From contig DATJHO010000016.1 of NCBI GenBank assembly GCA_035493835.1, positions 79,175-143,174 on the forward strand: a DNA stretch of 64,000 bases, given 5' to 3'. Every line of letters begins with the position of its first letter. Within the stretch, counting starts at the first letter, position 1. The notes beneath the pieces were generated by a model. The model did no database searches and was not told the DNA's origin. It saw nothing but the letters and a program-made list of their open reading frames with translations. Below, piece after piece: positions 1 through 6,825 of this stretch. The position numbers and the translations under genes were made by a program. This stretch comes from DASZTU01 sp035493835. GTDB taxonomy: Bacteria > Pseudomonadota > Alphaproteobacteria > Rhizobiales > Devosiaceae.

Positions 1-1331
1 TGATCGGCCTCTTTGCCTCGGCGATCGTCACCCCCGGCCTCATCGTCGCCTTCGGTCTGCTGACCGCCTGGGGGCGGAGCGGTTGGATCAATGCGGCGGC
101 GCACGCCGTGGGCGGCAATATCGACGCGCCGATCTTCGGTCTCGGCGGCATTCTGGCCGCCCATCTCATCCTTGATGGGGCGTTCGCCGCCCGCATCCTA
201 TTGGCCCGGCTTGATGCCATTCCGGCCGCGCGGCTCAAGACCGGGCAGAGCCTTGGGCTTTCCGCACTGACCCGGTTTCGTGTGATTGACTGGCCGGCGA
301 TGCGCGGGACGCTACCGGGGCTGGCGGCGATCATTTTCCTCCTCGCTTTTACCAGCTTTCCTATCGTCTTGCTGCTCGGCGGCGGGCCGGCCAACCAGAC
401 GCTGGAGGTCGCGATCTATTCGGCCGTACGGCTTGATTTCGATCTCAACGCGGCGGTGACGCTGGCGCTGGTGCAAATTGGCATCTGCGGCGTCGTCATC
501 GTGCTGTCGAGCGCTTTCGCCCCGATCCCGGCAAATTTTGGTGGACCGGCTGAGCAGCATTGGCCGGATGGCCCGTTGGCGCGGGCCCTCCAATGGCTCG
601 TGCTGTTGCTTAGCCTCCTGGGCTTTGCGCCGCCGCTGCTTGCGGTGCTTTCCGGCATTTTCGGGGGCGGGATCACCGGTCTTTTCGCCCGGCCGACATT
701 TTGGCGAGCCGCTGCGACGAGCTTCGGCATTGCCACCAGTTCGGCCGCGCTAACGCTGCTGCTCGCGCTCGGTCTCGCGATGGGCCGCTCCGCAACACCC
801 CGTCCGGGCTTCCGGCTGCTGCTGGCCGCGCCGGCCTACACCTATCTGGCGGTGCCTGCGATGGTTCTGGCGCTTGGCTTTTTTCTTCTGGTCCGCAGCC
901 TTGGCGTCGCGCCGGAGCAGGCGGGAGCGCCGGTCGTCGTGCTCGCCAACGCGCTCCTCAGCCTGCCCTTTGCCATCGCGACGCTCGGGCCGCCGCTTGA
1001 AGCGATCGCGAGAGGGCAGGGGCGGTTGATCCGTTCGCTCGGCCTTTCCGGCTGGCGGCAGTTCGCGCTCGTCGAATGGCCATTGATCGGCCGCGACATT
1101 GGCGTGGTGCTGGCGCTGGCCTTCTGCTTCTCGCTCGGCGACCTGGGGGTGATCTCGTTGTTCGGCACCGAGAATTTCACCACCCTCCCGCTGCTGCTGG
1201 TCGAGGCGCTCGGCGCCTACCGCACCAATGATGCAGGGATCATCGCCGCGCTGATGTTGATCGCAACCGTGATCGCCTTCACCGCCCTGCCGCCCCTGTT
1301 TGAAAGGCTCGCCCGTGCTCGTGCTCGATGA
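1..1331 (+). CDS. thiP: Thiamine ABC transporter permease ThiP (5' end outside window)
   Basis: This is the C-terminal part of a two-domain inner-membrane permease for thiamine or thiamine pyrophosphate import. The reading frame is open from base 3 and no start lies inside the window; the GTG at 108 is internal. Many hydrophobic helices alternate with two permease EAA-type loops (around 'IRSLGLSGWRQF' near base 1030, and an earlier copy near base 240), which fits the fused-permease layout of ThiP. It overlaps the start of thiQ, so the two are translationally coupled. The periplasmic ThiB gene and any TPP riboswitch would lie upstream of base 1 and cannot be seen. ThiP is chosen over a generic Fe3+ permease because of the following ThiQ-like ATPase. 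Confidence 0.88.
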   Translation, partial: IGLFASAIVTPGLIVAFGLLTAWGRSGWINAAAHAVGGNIDAPIFGLGGILAAHLILDGAFAARILLARLDAIPAARLKTGQSLGLSALTRFRVIDWPAMRGTLPGLAAIIFLLAFTSFPIVLLLGGGPANQTLEVAIYSAVRLDFDLNAAVTLALVQIGICGVVIVLSSAFAPIPANFGGPAEQHWPDGPLARALQWLVLLLSLLGFAPPLLAVLSGIFGGGITGLFARPTFWRAAATSFGIATSSAALTLLLALGLAMGRSATPRPGFRLLLAAPAYTYLAVPAMVLALGFFLLVRSLGVAPEQAGAPVVVLANALLSLPFAIATLGPPLEAIARGQGRLIRSLGLSGWRQFALVEWPLIGRDIGVVLALAFCFSLGDLGVISLFGTENFTTLPLLLVEALGAYRTNDAGIIAALMLIATVIAFTALPPLFERLARARAR

Positions 1332-1950
1332 CGTCAGCTATTCGCATCCGGGCTGGGCGGCGCAGTATCGGTTCTCGATGACCGCTGTCCCCGGAGAGAT
1401 CACTGCGGTCAGCGGGCCGAGCGGGGCTGGCAAATCCACCTTGCTCGATCTGATCGCGGGCTTCATTGCCCCGCAATCCGGGACGATGCGCCTCGATGGT
1501 CTCGACCTCCTGCCGCTGCCCCCCGAAAAGCGGCCGGTCTCGATCCTGTTCCAGTCCGAGACGCTGTTCGAGCACCTCTCGGCGGAAAAGAACGTGGCGC
1601 TGGGATTGCCTGAGGGAATGCCACGCGGAGAAGTGAAGGAGCGTATCGCTGCCGCGCTTGCCGAAGTGGGGCTTCCCGATATCGGGCTACAGCGCGCCGC
1701 CACGCTTTCCGGCGGCCAGAAGCAGCGAGTAGCGCTGGCCCGCACCTTGCTCCGAGCGCGGCCGGTGCTGCTGCTCGACGAGCCGTTTTCCGCCCTCGAC
1801 GATGACACGAGGCTCATCGTGCGCGATCTGGTGCGAGCGCTGACCGAGCGGCATCGATGGATCACGATCCTCGTCAGCCACCACGCTGACGACGTCGCGG
1901 CGCTGGCGGCGCGGCGTTATCGGATCGAGGATGGATGGCTGGTGGGGTGA
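1315..1950 (+). CDS. thiQ: Thiamine import ATP-binding protein ThiQ
   Basis: ABC ATPase of about 211 residues that energises ThiP. Visible motifs are Walker A GPSGAGKST, signature LSGGQKQR, Walker B LLLDEPFSALD and the switch histidine in LVSHH. ThiQ is among the shortest importer ATPases, and this length fits. The GTG at 1315 is preferred because GAAAGG lies 7 bases upstream; an in-frame TTG at 1300 and a GTG at 1321 are alternatives. The gene starts inside the end of thiP, so both form one operon. It is followed by a palindromic repeat rather than another gene, so it is probably the last gene of the thi operon. Confidence 0.9.
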   Translation: MLVLDDVSYSHPGWAAQYRFSMTAVPGEITAVSGPSGAGKSTLLDLIAGFIAPQSGTMRLDGLDLLPLPPEKRPVSILFQSETLFEHLSAEKNVALGLPEGMPRGEVKERIAAALAEVGLPDIGLQRAATLSGGQKQRVALARTLLRARPVLLLDEPFSALDDDTRLIVRDLVRALTERHRWITILVSHHADDVAALAARRYRIEDGWLVG

Positions 1951-1969
1951 GGATTGAAGTGGGCTAACC

Positions 1970-2046
1970 CCTCACCCGGGTCGGTGGCCGGACCTCTACC
2001 CGTCGGGGAGAGGTCGGCCGAGCGCAGCGGGGGCCTTGTGAGGGGG
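1970..2046. repeat. Palindromic intergenic repeat island
   Basis: A short palindromic element lies between thiQ and the ctrA terminator. GACCTCT at 1991-1997 pairs with AGAGGTC at 2009-2015, extended by GGCC and GGCC on the outside. The flanks read CCCCTCACCC on the left and GTGAGGGGG on the right, giving a larger inverted repeat. Similar CCCTCA...TGAGGG islands occur at 49845-49967 and elsewhere in the window. It may act as a terminator for thiPQ. Confidence 0.6.
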
Positions 2047-2051
2047 CGACC

Positions 2052-2085
2052 AAAAACAAAACCCCGCGCGATGCCGCACGGGGTT
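2052..2085 (-). terminator. Rho-independent terminator of ctrA
   Basis: On the minus strand AACCCCG pairs with CGGGGTT (bases 2060-2085) around a GC-rich loop and runs into TTGTTTTTGG (2051-2060). It begins about 28 bases past the ctrA stop codon, as expected for an intrinsic terminator. Confidence 0.8.
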
Positions 2086-2112
2086 CGCGATGCATCGGCA
2101 GAAGAAGTCCTC

Positions 2113-2817
2113 TCAGGCGCTTTCGGAATAGACTTCGTTCTCATCGGGCTCGCGCAGCACATAGCCGCGGCCCCAGACGGTCTCGATGTAGTTCTTGCCG
2201 CCGGTGGCGACCGAAAGCTTCTTGCGGAGCTTGCAGATGAAGACGTCGATGATCTTCAGCTCGGGTTCGTCCATGCCGCCATAGAGGTGGTTGAGGAACA
2301 TTTCCTTGGTGAGCGTGGTGCCCTTGCGGAGCGAGAGCAGCTCCAGCATCTGGTATTCCTTGCCGGTCAAGTGCACGCGCTGGCCGGTGACTTCCACGGT
2401 TTTGGTGTCGAGATTGACCGTGAGATCGGCCGTCTGGATGACCGACTGGGCATGGCCCTTGGAGCGGCGGACGATGGCGTGGATGCGGGCGACCAGCTCG
2501 TCCTTATGGAAGGGCTTGGTCATGTAGTCGTCGGCGCCAAAGCCGAGGCCGCGGACCTTGTCCTCGATGCCGGCGAGGCCGGAGAGGATCAGGATCGGCG
2601 TCTGCACCTTGGCCACGCGCAGCGTGCGCAGCACCTCATAGCCCGACATGTCGGGCAGGTTCAGGTCGAGCAGGATAATGTCGTAATCATAGAGCTTCCC
2701 GAGATCGACCCCCTCTTCGCCGAGGTCGGTCGTATACACGTTGAAGCTTTCAGATTTGAGCATCAGCTCGATGCTCTGCGCGGTCGCGCTGTCATCCTCG
2801 ATCAGGAGTACCCGCAT
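2113..2817 (-). CDS. ctrA: Cell-cycle response regulator CtrA
   Basis: OmpR-family response regulator of 234 residues, the master transcription factor for cell cycle and flagellar genes in alphaproteobacteria. The N-terminal receiver has the acidic pair E7-D8-D9, phospho-acceptor D51 in LLDLNLPD and a conserved lysine in MTKPF. The C-terminal winged helix contains the CtrA-typical stretch around 'KGTTLTKEMFLNHLYGG' and 'DVFICKLRKKL'. The start is set at MRVLLIEDD (ATG ending at 2817), matching the usual 231-235 residue length; an upstream in-frame ATG at 2853 would add 12 atypical residues. The C-terminus is ESA rather than the AA of Caulobacter, which could affect ClpXP recognition. The gene has its own terminator and a long upstream region, so it is probably monocistronic. 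Confidence 0.97.
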   Translation of the reverse strand: MRVLLIEDDSATAQSIELMLKSESFNVYTTDLGEEGVDLGKLYDYDIILLDLNLPDMSGYEVLRTLRVAKVQTPILILSGLAGIEDKVRGLGFGADDYMTKPFHKDELVARIHAIVRRSKGHAQSVIQTADLTVNLDTKTVEVTGQRVHLTGKEYQMLELLSLRKGTTLTKEMFLNHLYGGMDEPELKIIDVFICKLRKKLSVATGGKNYIETVWGRGYVLREPDENEVYSESA

Positions 2818-2899
2818 GCCAATCCCCTTAACCCACGTCCCTTGCTGGAACAAAGCCCGGCACTTTTGCCGGCACTCTTTACCGATCCTTACTGGATAT

Positions 2900-3065
2900 G
2901 ACTCAAACCTAAGCCCAATTAGTTAACAAAGTTTAATTCCGATCCGCAATACGCAATTGGATGGCTGTACAATTAAAGTTAAGCCTTTGAAATGAAATAC
3001 ATTTTTGGCTGAAATTTTCTTAAGATTTTAGATTAAGAAGGGTCCTTAACGGACTCTGCCGATTC
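2900..3065 (-). promoter_or_regulatory. ctrA upstream region with GANTC sites and a CtrA-like TTAA pair
   Basis: The AT-rich region upstream of ctrA carries three GANTC sequences, the CcrM methylation target: GACTC at 2900-2904, GACTC at 3052-3056 and GATTC at 3061-3065. It also has two TTAA blocks separated by 6 bases (2923-2936), one base short of the CtrA spacing TTAA-N7-TTAA. In Caulobacter the ctrA promoters are controlled by CcrM methylation and by CtrA itself, so methylation and autoregulation here are plausible inferences. No promoter was mapped. Confidence 0.4.
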
Positions 3066-3151
3066 AGCGATTGCGGGGTCTGGAAGGGTGAATTGCGGCA
3101 GCGCCAAGGGGCGCGCAAAAAGCCGCTCACAGGCACGATAAGCCTTTTTCC

Positions 3152-3166
3152 TTAACGCTGGGTTAC
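3152..3166 (+). promoter_or_regulatory. CtrA box upstream of fliI
   Basis: TTAA-CGCTGGG-TTAC matches the CtrA consensus TTAA-N7-TTAA at seven of eight bases with exact spacing. It lies 40 bases before the fliI start codon. CtrA activates early flagellar operons in Caulobacter, so this is a likely activation site for fliI-fliJ. The similar boxes upstream of fliF and sciP support it. Confidence 0.6.
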
Positions 3167-3173
3167 CCTTAAC

Positions 3174-3209
3174 ATGGCCTCGCGATTCGAGCCGGGAACG
3201 AAGCCGTGA
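3174..3209 (+). other. Eleven-codon leader ORF coupled to fliI
   Basis: An ATG at 3174 opens an 11-codon frame that ends with TGA at 3207-3209. The TGA overlaps the GTG start of fliI (ccGTGA). The fliI frame itself is closed upstream by TAA at 3170, so the leader is not part of FliI. It could be a translational coupler or chance; no ribosome-binding site of its own is obvious. Confidence 0.3.
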
Positions 3210-4549
3210 AAGCCCTCAGCGCTGCCATTGAAATGATCGACGAGGTCGAGGTCTTCGGCCGGGTGAAGACCGTGCAGGGGCTCCTGATCGAGGTCGTGGG
3301 GCCGGTACGCGAATTGCGCGTGGGCGGCCGGGTGATGATCGAGGCGACCGGCGGGGAGCGGCTTGCCGCCGAAATCATCGGTTTTAGGGACGGCCACGCG
3401 CTCTGCCTGCCGTTCGGGCCGGTTTCAGGGGTGAGGCTGGGCTGCAAGGCGGTGTTCCAGCGGCATGACGGTACGGTCTATCCGGCCAATGACTGGCTCG
3501 GGCGGGTGATCAACGCCGATGGTGAGCCGATCGACGGCAAGGGGCCGCTGGCACGTGGCGCGGTGCCTTATCCGCTCAAGGCCTCTCCTCTCGCCGCGCA
3601 CGACCGCGCGCGCGTAGGCGCGCCGCTCGATATGGGCGTGCGGGTAATGAACACCTTCACCACCATGTGCGACGGCCAGCGCATGGGCATCTTCGCCGGC
3701 TCGGGTGTGGGCAAGTCGGTGCTGATGTCGATGCTCGCGCGCAATGCCCAGGTCGACGTGGCAGTGATCGGGCTGATCGGCGAGCGCGGCCGCGAGGTGC
3801 AGGAGTTCGTCACCGATTATCTGGGCGAGGCCGGTATCGAGCAGGCCGTGGTGGTGGTCGCGACCTCGGACGAGGCGGCGCTGATGCGGCGGCAGGCGGC
3901 CTATATGACGCTGGCACTCTGCGAGTTCTTCCGCGACCAGGGCAAGCGCGTGCTCTGCATGATGGATAGCCTCACCCGCTTCGCAATGGCGCAGCGCGAG
4001 ATCGGGCTGGCGACAGGCGAGCCGCCGACAGCCAAGGGCTATCCGCCAACCGTTTTCACCGAATTGCCGCGGCTGTTGGAAAGGGCGGGGCCGGGCCTTG
4101 TGAATTCAGGCTCCGTTACCGGTCTATTTACCGTTTTAGTCGAAGGTGACGATCATAATGAACCTATTGCAGATGCTGTTCGCGGCATCCTCGATGGGCA
4201 CATTGTAATGGAGCGCGGCATTGCCGAGCGGGGTCGCTACCCCGCGATCAACGTGCTGCGCTCGATTTCACGCACCATGCCGGGGTGCGTGCCGCTCGAA
4301 ATGCGGCCGGTGTTGCAGGCAGCGCGTGAATTGATGTCGGTGTTTTCCGACATGGAGGAACTGATCCGGCTGGGGGCTTACCGGAAGGGATCGGATCCGA
4401 AAGTGGATCGTGCTATCGCGATCAACCCGGAGCTGGAGGCGTTTTTGGGCCAGCAGCGGGAAGAGCGGATGTCGATCGCCGACGGCTACAAGATGCTGGA
4501 GGCGATCGTCCAGAAGGCGGGCGCTCCCGCGGCGGAGAAGGGGAAATAG
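3206..4549 (+). CDS. fliI: Flagellar export ATPase FliI
   Basis: F1-type ATPase of 447 residues that powers the flagellar type III export apparatus at the cytoplasmic membrane. A beta-barrel N-terminal domain (about 15-90) precedes the catalytic domain with Walker A GSGVGKS (165-171), GERGREVQEF and the Walker B region MMDSLTRFAMAQRE. The C-terminal part is typical (GAYRKGSDPKVD). The GTG at 3206 is the only usable start because a TAA closes the frame at 3170. It is followed after 47 bases by fliJ, its usual partner. A CtrA-like box sits 40 bases upstream. Confidence 0.96.
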   Translation: MKALSAAIEMIDEVEVFGRVKTVQGLLIEVVGPVRELRVGGRVMIEATGGERLAAEIIGFRDGHALCLPFGPVSGVRLGCKAVFQRHDGTVYPANDWLGRVINADGEPIDGKGPLARGAVPYPLKASPLAAHDRARVGAPLDMGVRVMNTFTTMCDGQRMGIFAGSGVGKSVLMSMLARNAQVDVAVIGLIGERGREVQEFVTDYLGEAGIEQAVVVVATSDEAALMRRQAAYMTLALCEFFRDQGKRVLCMMDSLTRFAMAQREIGLATGEPPTAKGYPPTVFTELPRLLERAGPGLVNSGSVTGLFTVLVEGDDHNEPIADAVRGILDGHIVMERGIAERGRYPAINVLRSISRTMPGCVPLEMRPVLQAARELMSVFSDMEELIRLGAYRKGSDPKVDRAIAINPELEAFLGQQREERMSIADGYKMLEAIVQKAGAPAAEKGK

Positions 4550-4596
4550 ACCCCCGCACCGTCAGGCTGACTTGATGGGGTAAGGAGTACAAGTCA

Positions 4597-5010
4597 ATGA
4601 AGTCGCGCAGCGAGAGCCTCATCCGGCTCAAAAAGTTCCAGGTCGACGAAAAACGTCGCCAGGTTGCGCAGATCGAAATGATGATCGCTGATTTCGAACG
4701 GATGGCGGCTGAGCTCGACCAGCAGATCGAAATCGAGCAGGCGAAAACCGGCATCTCCGACGTTGCCCATTTCGCCTATTCGACCTTCGCCAAGGCGGCG
4801 ATGGCCCGCCGCGACAACCTCATGGCGTCCTCGAACGACATGAAAGACAAGCTCGAGAGCGCCCAGGATGCCCTGGCCGAGGCCATCGAGGATTTGAAGA
4901 AGATCGAATTGCTCGACCAGCGCGAGCACGGCCGCGAGCTGGAGGCCGAGGCCAAGGCCGAACAGGCCGAATATGACGAGATGGGCCGCCTCCGCCACAT
5001 GCGGTCGTGA
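4597..5010 (+). CDS. fliJ: Flagellar export chaperone FliJ
   Basis: A 137-residue, charged, almost entirely helical coiled-coil protein lying directly after fliI, the usual place of FliJ. FliJ is the central stalk-like subunit of the FliI ring and a chaperone-escort component of flagellar export. Sequence conservation in this family is low, so the call rests on length, coiled-coil character (for example ERMAAELDQQIEIEQAK) and operon position. A strong AAGGAG precedes the ATG. Confidence 0.88.
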   Translation: MKSRSESLIRLKKFQVDEKRRQVAQIEMMIADFERMAAELDQQIEIEQAKTGISDVAHFAYSTFAKAAMARRDNLMASSNDMKDKLESAQDALAEAIEDLKKIELLDQREHGRELEAEAKAEQAEYDEMGRLRHMRS

Positions 5011-5031
5011 GGGGGCTGGTCTCCTCCTTCA

Positions 5032-5125
5032 AACAGAGATTCCCGCCTTCGCGGGAATGAGGGGTTTTCGGGAAAATTCGTGCCCCAGCGACGTCGTCAT
5101 TCCCGCGCAGGCGGGAATCTCTGTT
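5032..5125. repeat. Palindromic repeat element with 16-bp terminal inverted repeats
   Basis: AACAGAGATTCCCGCC at 5032-5047 is a perfect inverted copy of 5110-5125. Each arm also contains its own small palindrome (TCCCGCC TTC GCGGGA and TCCCGC GCAG GCGGGA). The element lies downstream of fliJ and resembles non-autonomous dispersed palindromic repeats common in Proteobacteria. It carries no coding capacity and could also act as a transcription terminator or mRNA 3' stabiliser. Confidence 0.75.
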
Positions 5126-5249
5126 GATTCGGGTTCACCGGGACTGACGTCCTTGAGGCGTGGGAAGGCAGCTCTCCCTGTGGGCCGCACACCACACATG
5201 CCCAACAGAAGCCCTCACCGCATGGTAAGCCTGTCGGACCGCCGGCGCG

Positions 5250-5624
5250 TCATCGCGCCTTTGCCGTCCGCTCCATCAGTTCGATGCGATTGCCGAAGGG
5301 GTCGCTGATATAGACGCGGGAATAGCCCTCCAGCGGCTCGTCTTCCCGAATTCCAACGCCATGGGCAAGGATCTGCTCGATCGTTGCATCCAGGTCGTCT
5401 ACGAGAAAACCTGGATGCGCCTTGCGTGCCGGAACGAAGTCCTTGTCGATTCCCAGATGCACCTTCACGGTTCCCCGTCCGAACCAGACGCCGCCGCGCA
5501 CCGCGAGGTTTTGGGGCTTGGGGATTTCCTCAAGGCCGAGTACCCCCGCATAAAATAACCGTGCCTCACCTTCGCCGCCTTCGGGCATGGCAAGCTGGAT
5601 ATGATCAAGCGCAATGATGGCCAT
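5250..5624 (-). CDS. VOC (glyoxalase/bleomycin-resistance) superfamily protein
   Basis: A 124-residue single-domain VOC protein. The paired beta-alpha-beta-beta-beta modules start at LDHIQLAMP and end at SDPFGNRIELME. The histidines in LDHIQ and VKVHLGI and the C-terminal glutamate in RIELME are in metal-ligand positions of the fold. The start MAIIALDH (ATG ending at 5624) is chosen because the family begins just before LDH; a longer upstream frame has low-complexity sequence unlike the family. Substrate is unknown. It stands alone, divergent from the membrane protein at 5731. Confidence 0.8.
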   Translation of the reverse strand: MAIIALDHIQLAMPEGGEGEARLFYAGVLGLEEIPKPQNLAVRGGVWFGRGTVKVHLGIDKDFVPARKAHPGFLVDDLDATIEQILAHGVGIREDEPLEGYSRVYISDPFGNRIELMERTAKAR

Positions 5625-5730
5625 GGCCCCAAGCTTAGCTGCCGAATCCTTTCGGCGGTAGCGGGAGGGCGGCAGTTTAGGCCTTCCTTTTAAGCCTCCC
5701 TTCATCCCGAAACCGTAGTCTGTGGCGAAC

Positions 5731-6825
5731 ATGCAGATGCAGCCCGTTTCGACACGGTTTCGGCAGATCAACCGCGGCCTGGCTGGCGCGGTGCTGGCGC
5801 TGCTCGCGCTGGCGATGCTTGCCTTGCTGGCCGCTTCCTTCGGCGGTACCGACCCGACCCCGGCGGCCACAGTCGATAGCGGCGACCTTGCTCTTTATAC
5901 GCGCATCGTCGATCGGCTGCGGGAAGGCCAAGACTATTATACGGCCGCTCATATCGAGCTGAGGGCAGGGCACTATCCCACGCTCTCGGTGTTCAACTGG
6001 CGCACGCCGTTGCTGCTCTCGCTCGTGAGCCTTGCCCCCTTTACCGCCTGGGCGCAGACGGTGCTGACCGCGTTGGCCGCCGCGGCGGCGGCCCTGGGCC
6101 TGGTCCTCGTCTACCGACAGGGGAACTGGATATTGGCCGGCGCGGCAATCCCGCTGCTGATCGTGTCGCTGGCGACGGCCGTGGTGCCCGGCACGGTTTA
6201 TTTCGGCGAGATCGTCGCGGGCATCCTGATCCTTGGCTCGTGCTGCTGCTATGGCGCGAAACTATGGCTGCCGGGCGTGCTCCTCGCGCTGCTGGCGCTG
6301 TTCATCCGCGAGCTGGCCGCCCCCTATGTCATGATCTGCCTGGCTTTGGCGCTGCTGCAGGGGCGACGAATCGAGGCTAGCCTGACGCTTCTCGGGCTCC
6401 TCGCCTATTCCGTTTATTACCTGCTGCACGCCCATGCCGTCGGCGCGCTGCTCGGGCCGAGCGATTTCAGCGATCCGGGCGGCGGCTGGATCGCGCTTGG
6501 CGGCCTTGATTTCGTGGTCAAGACGGCGGCGTTCGACGGCATGCTGATCTTGGTGCCGCTCTGGGTCAGCGCGCTGGTGCTGCCGATCGCCGTCCTGGGG
6601 CTCTGCGCCTTTCCGGCGGGCCTCCGGATGGCGCTGGTGGTTCTTATCTACGCTGTGCTCTTCACCATCGCCGGCAAGCCCTTCGATGTCTATTGGGGCG
6701 GCATGTACACCCCGTTGCTGGCATTCGGTCTCGTCTGGGCGCCGTTGGCGATCCGCGACCTTGTCCTGGCCGCGCGCCCGATCCGGTTCCGGCTGCTGCC
6801 GTCAGACGGCGCCGACAGTCTTTAG
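5731..6825 (+). CDS. Polytopic membrane protein of unknown function
   Basis: About 364 residues with around nine to ten hydrophobic segments and short polar loops. A conserved-looking periplasmic loop after the first helix contains DLALYTRIVDRLREGQDYYTAA, followed by FNWRTPLLLSL. This resembles the general layout of polyprenyl-phosphate-dependent GT-C glycosyltransferases or mannosyltransferase-like membrane proteins, but I cannot assign a family. Start may be ATG 5731 or GTG 5722. Its last 24 bases overlap the 3' end of flhA on the other strand. Confidence 0.7.
   Translation: MQMQPVSTRFRQINRGLAGAVLALLALAMLALLAASFGGTDPTPAATVDSGDLALYTRIVDRLREGQDYYTAAHIELRAGHYPTLSVFNWRTPLLLSLVSLAPFTAWAQTVLTALAAAAAALGLVLVYRQGNWILAGAAIPLLIVSLATAVVPGTVYFGEIVAGILILGSCCCYGAKLWLPGVLLALLALFIRELAAPYVMICLALALLQGRRIEASLTLLGLLAYSVYYLLHAHAVGALLGPSDFSDPGGGWIALGGLDFVVKTAAFDGMLILVPLWVSALVLPIAVLGLCAFPAGLRMALVVLIYAVLFTIAGKPFDVYWGGMYTPLLAFGLVWAPLAIRDLVLAARPIRFRLLPSDGADSL

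Noticed and set aside
1954..2901. Long plus-strand frame opposite ctrA
   Set aside because: It is the antisense shadow of ctrA; its product is Leu/Gly/His-rich with no family features, and ctrA is certain.
3020..3036. TTAA-N9-TTAA palindrome upstream of ctrA
   Set aside because: Spacing of nine does not fit the CtrA consensus (seven), so it was not called a CtrA box.
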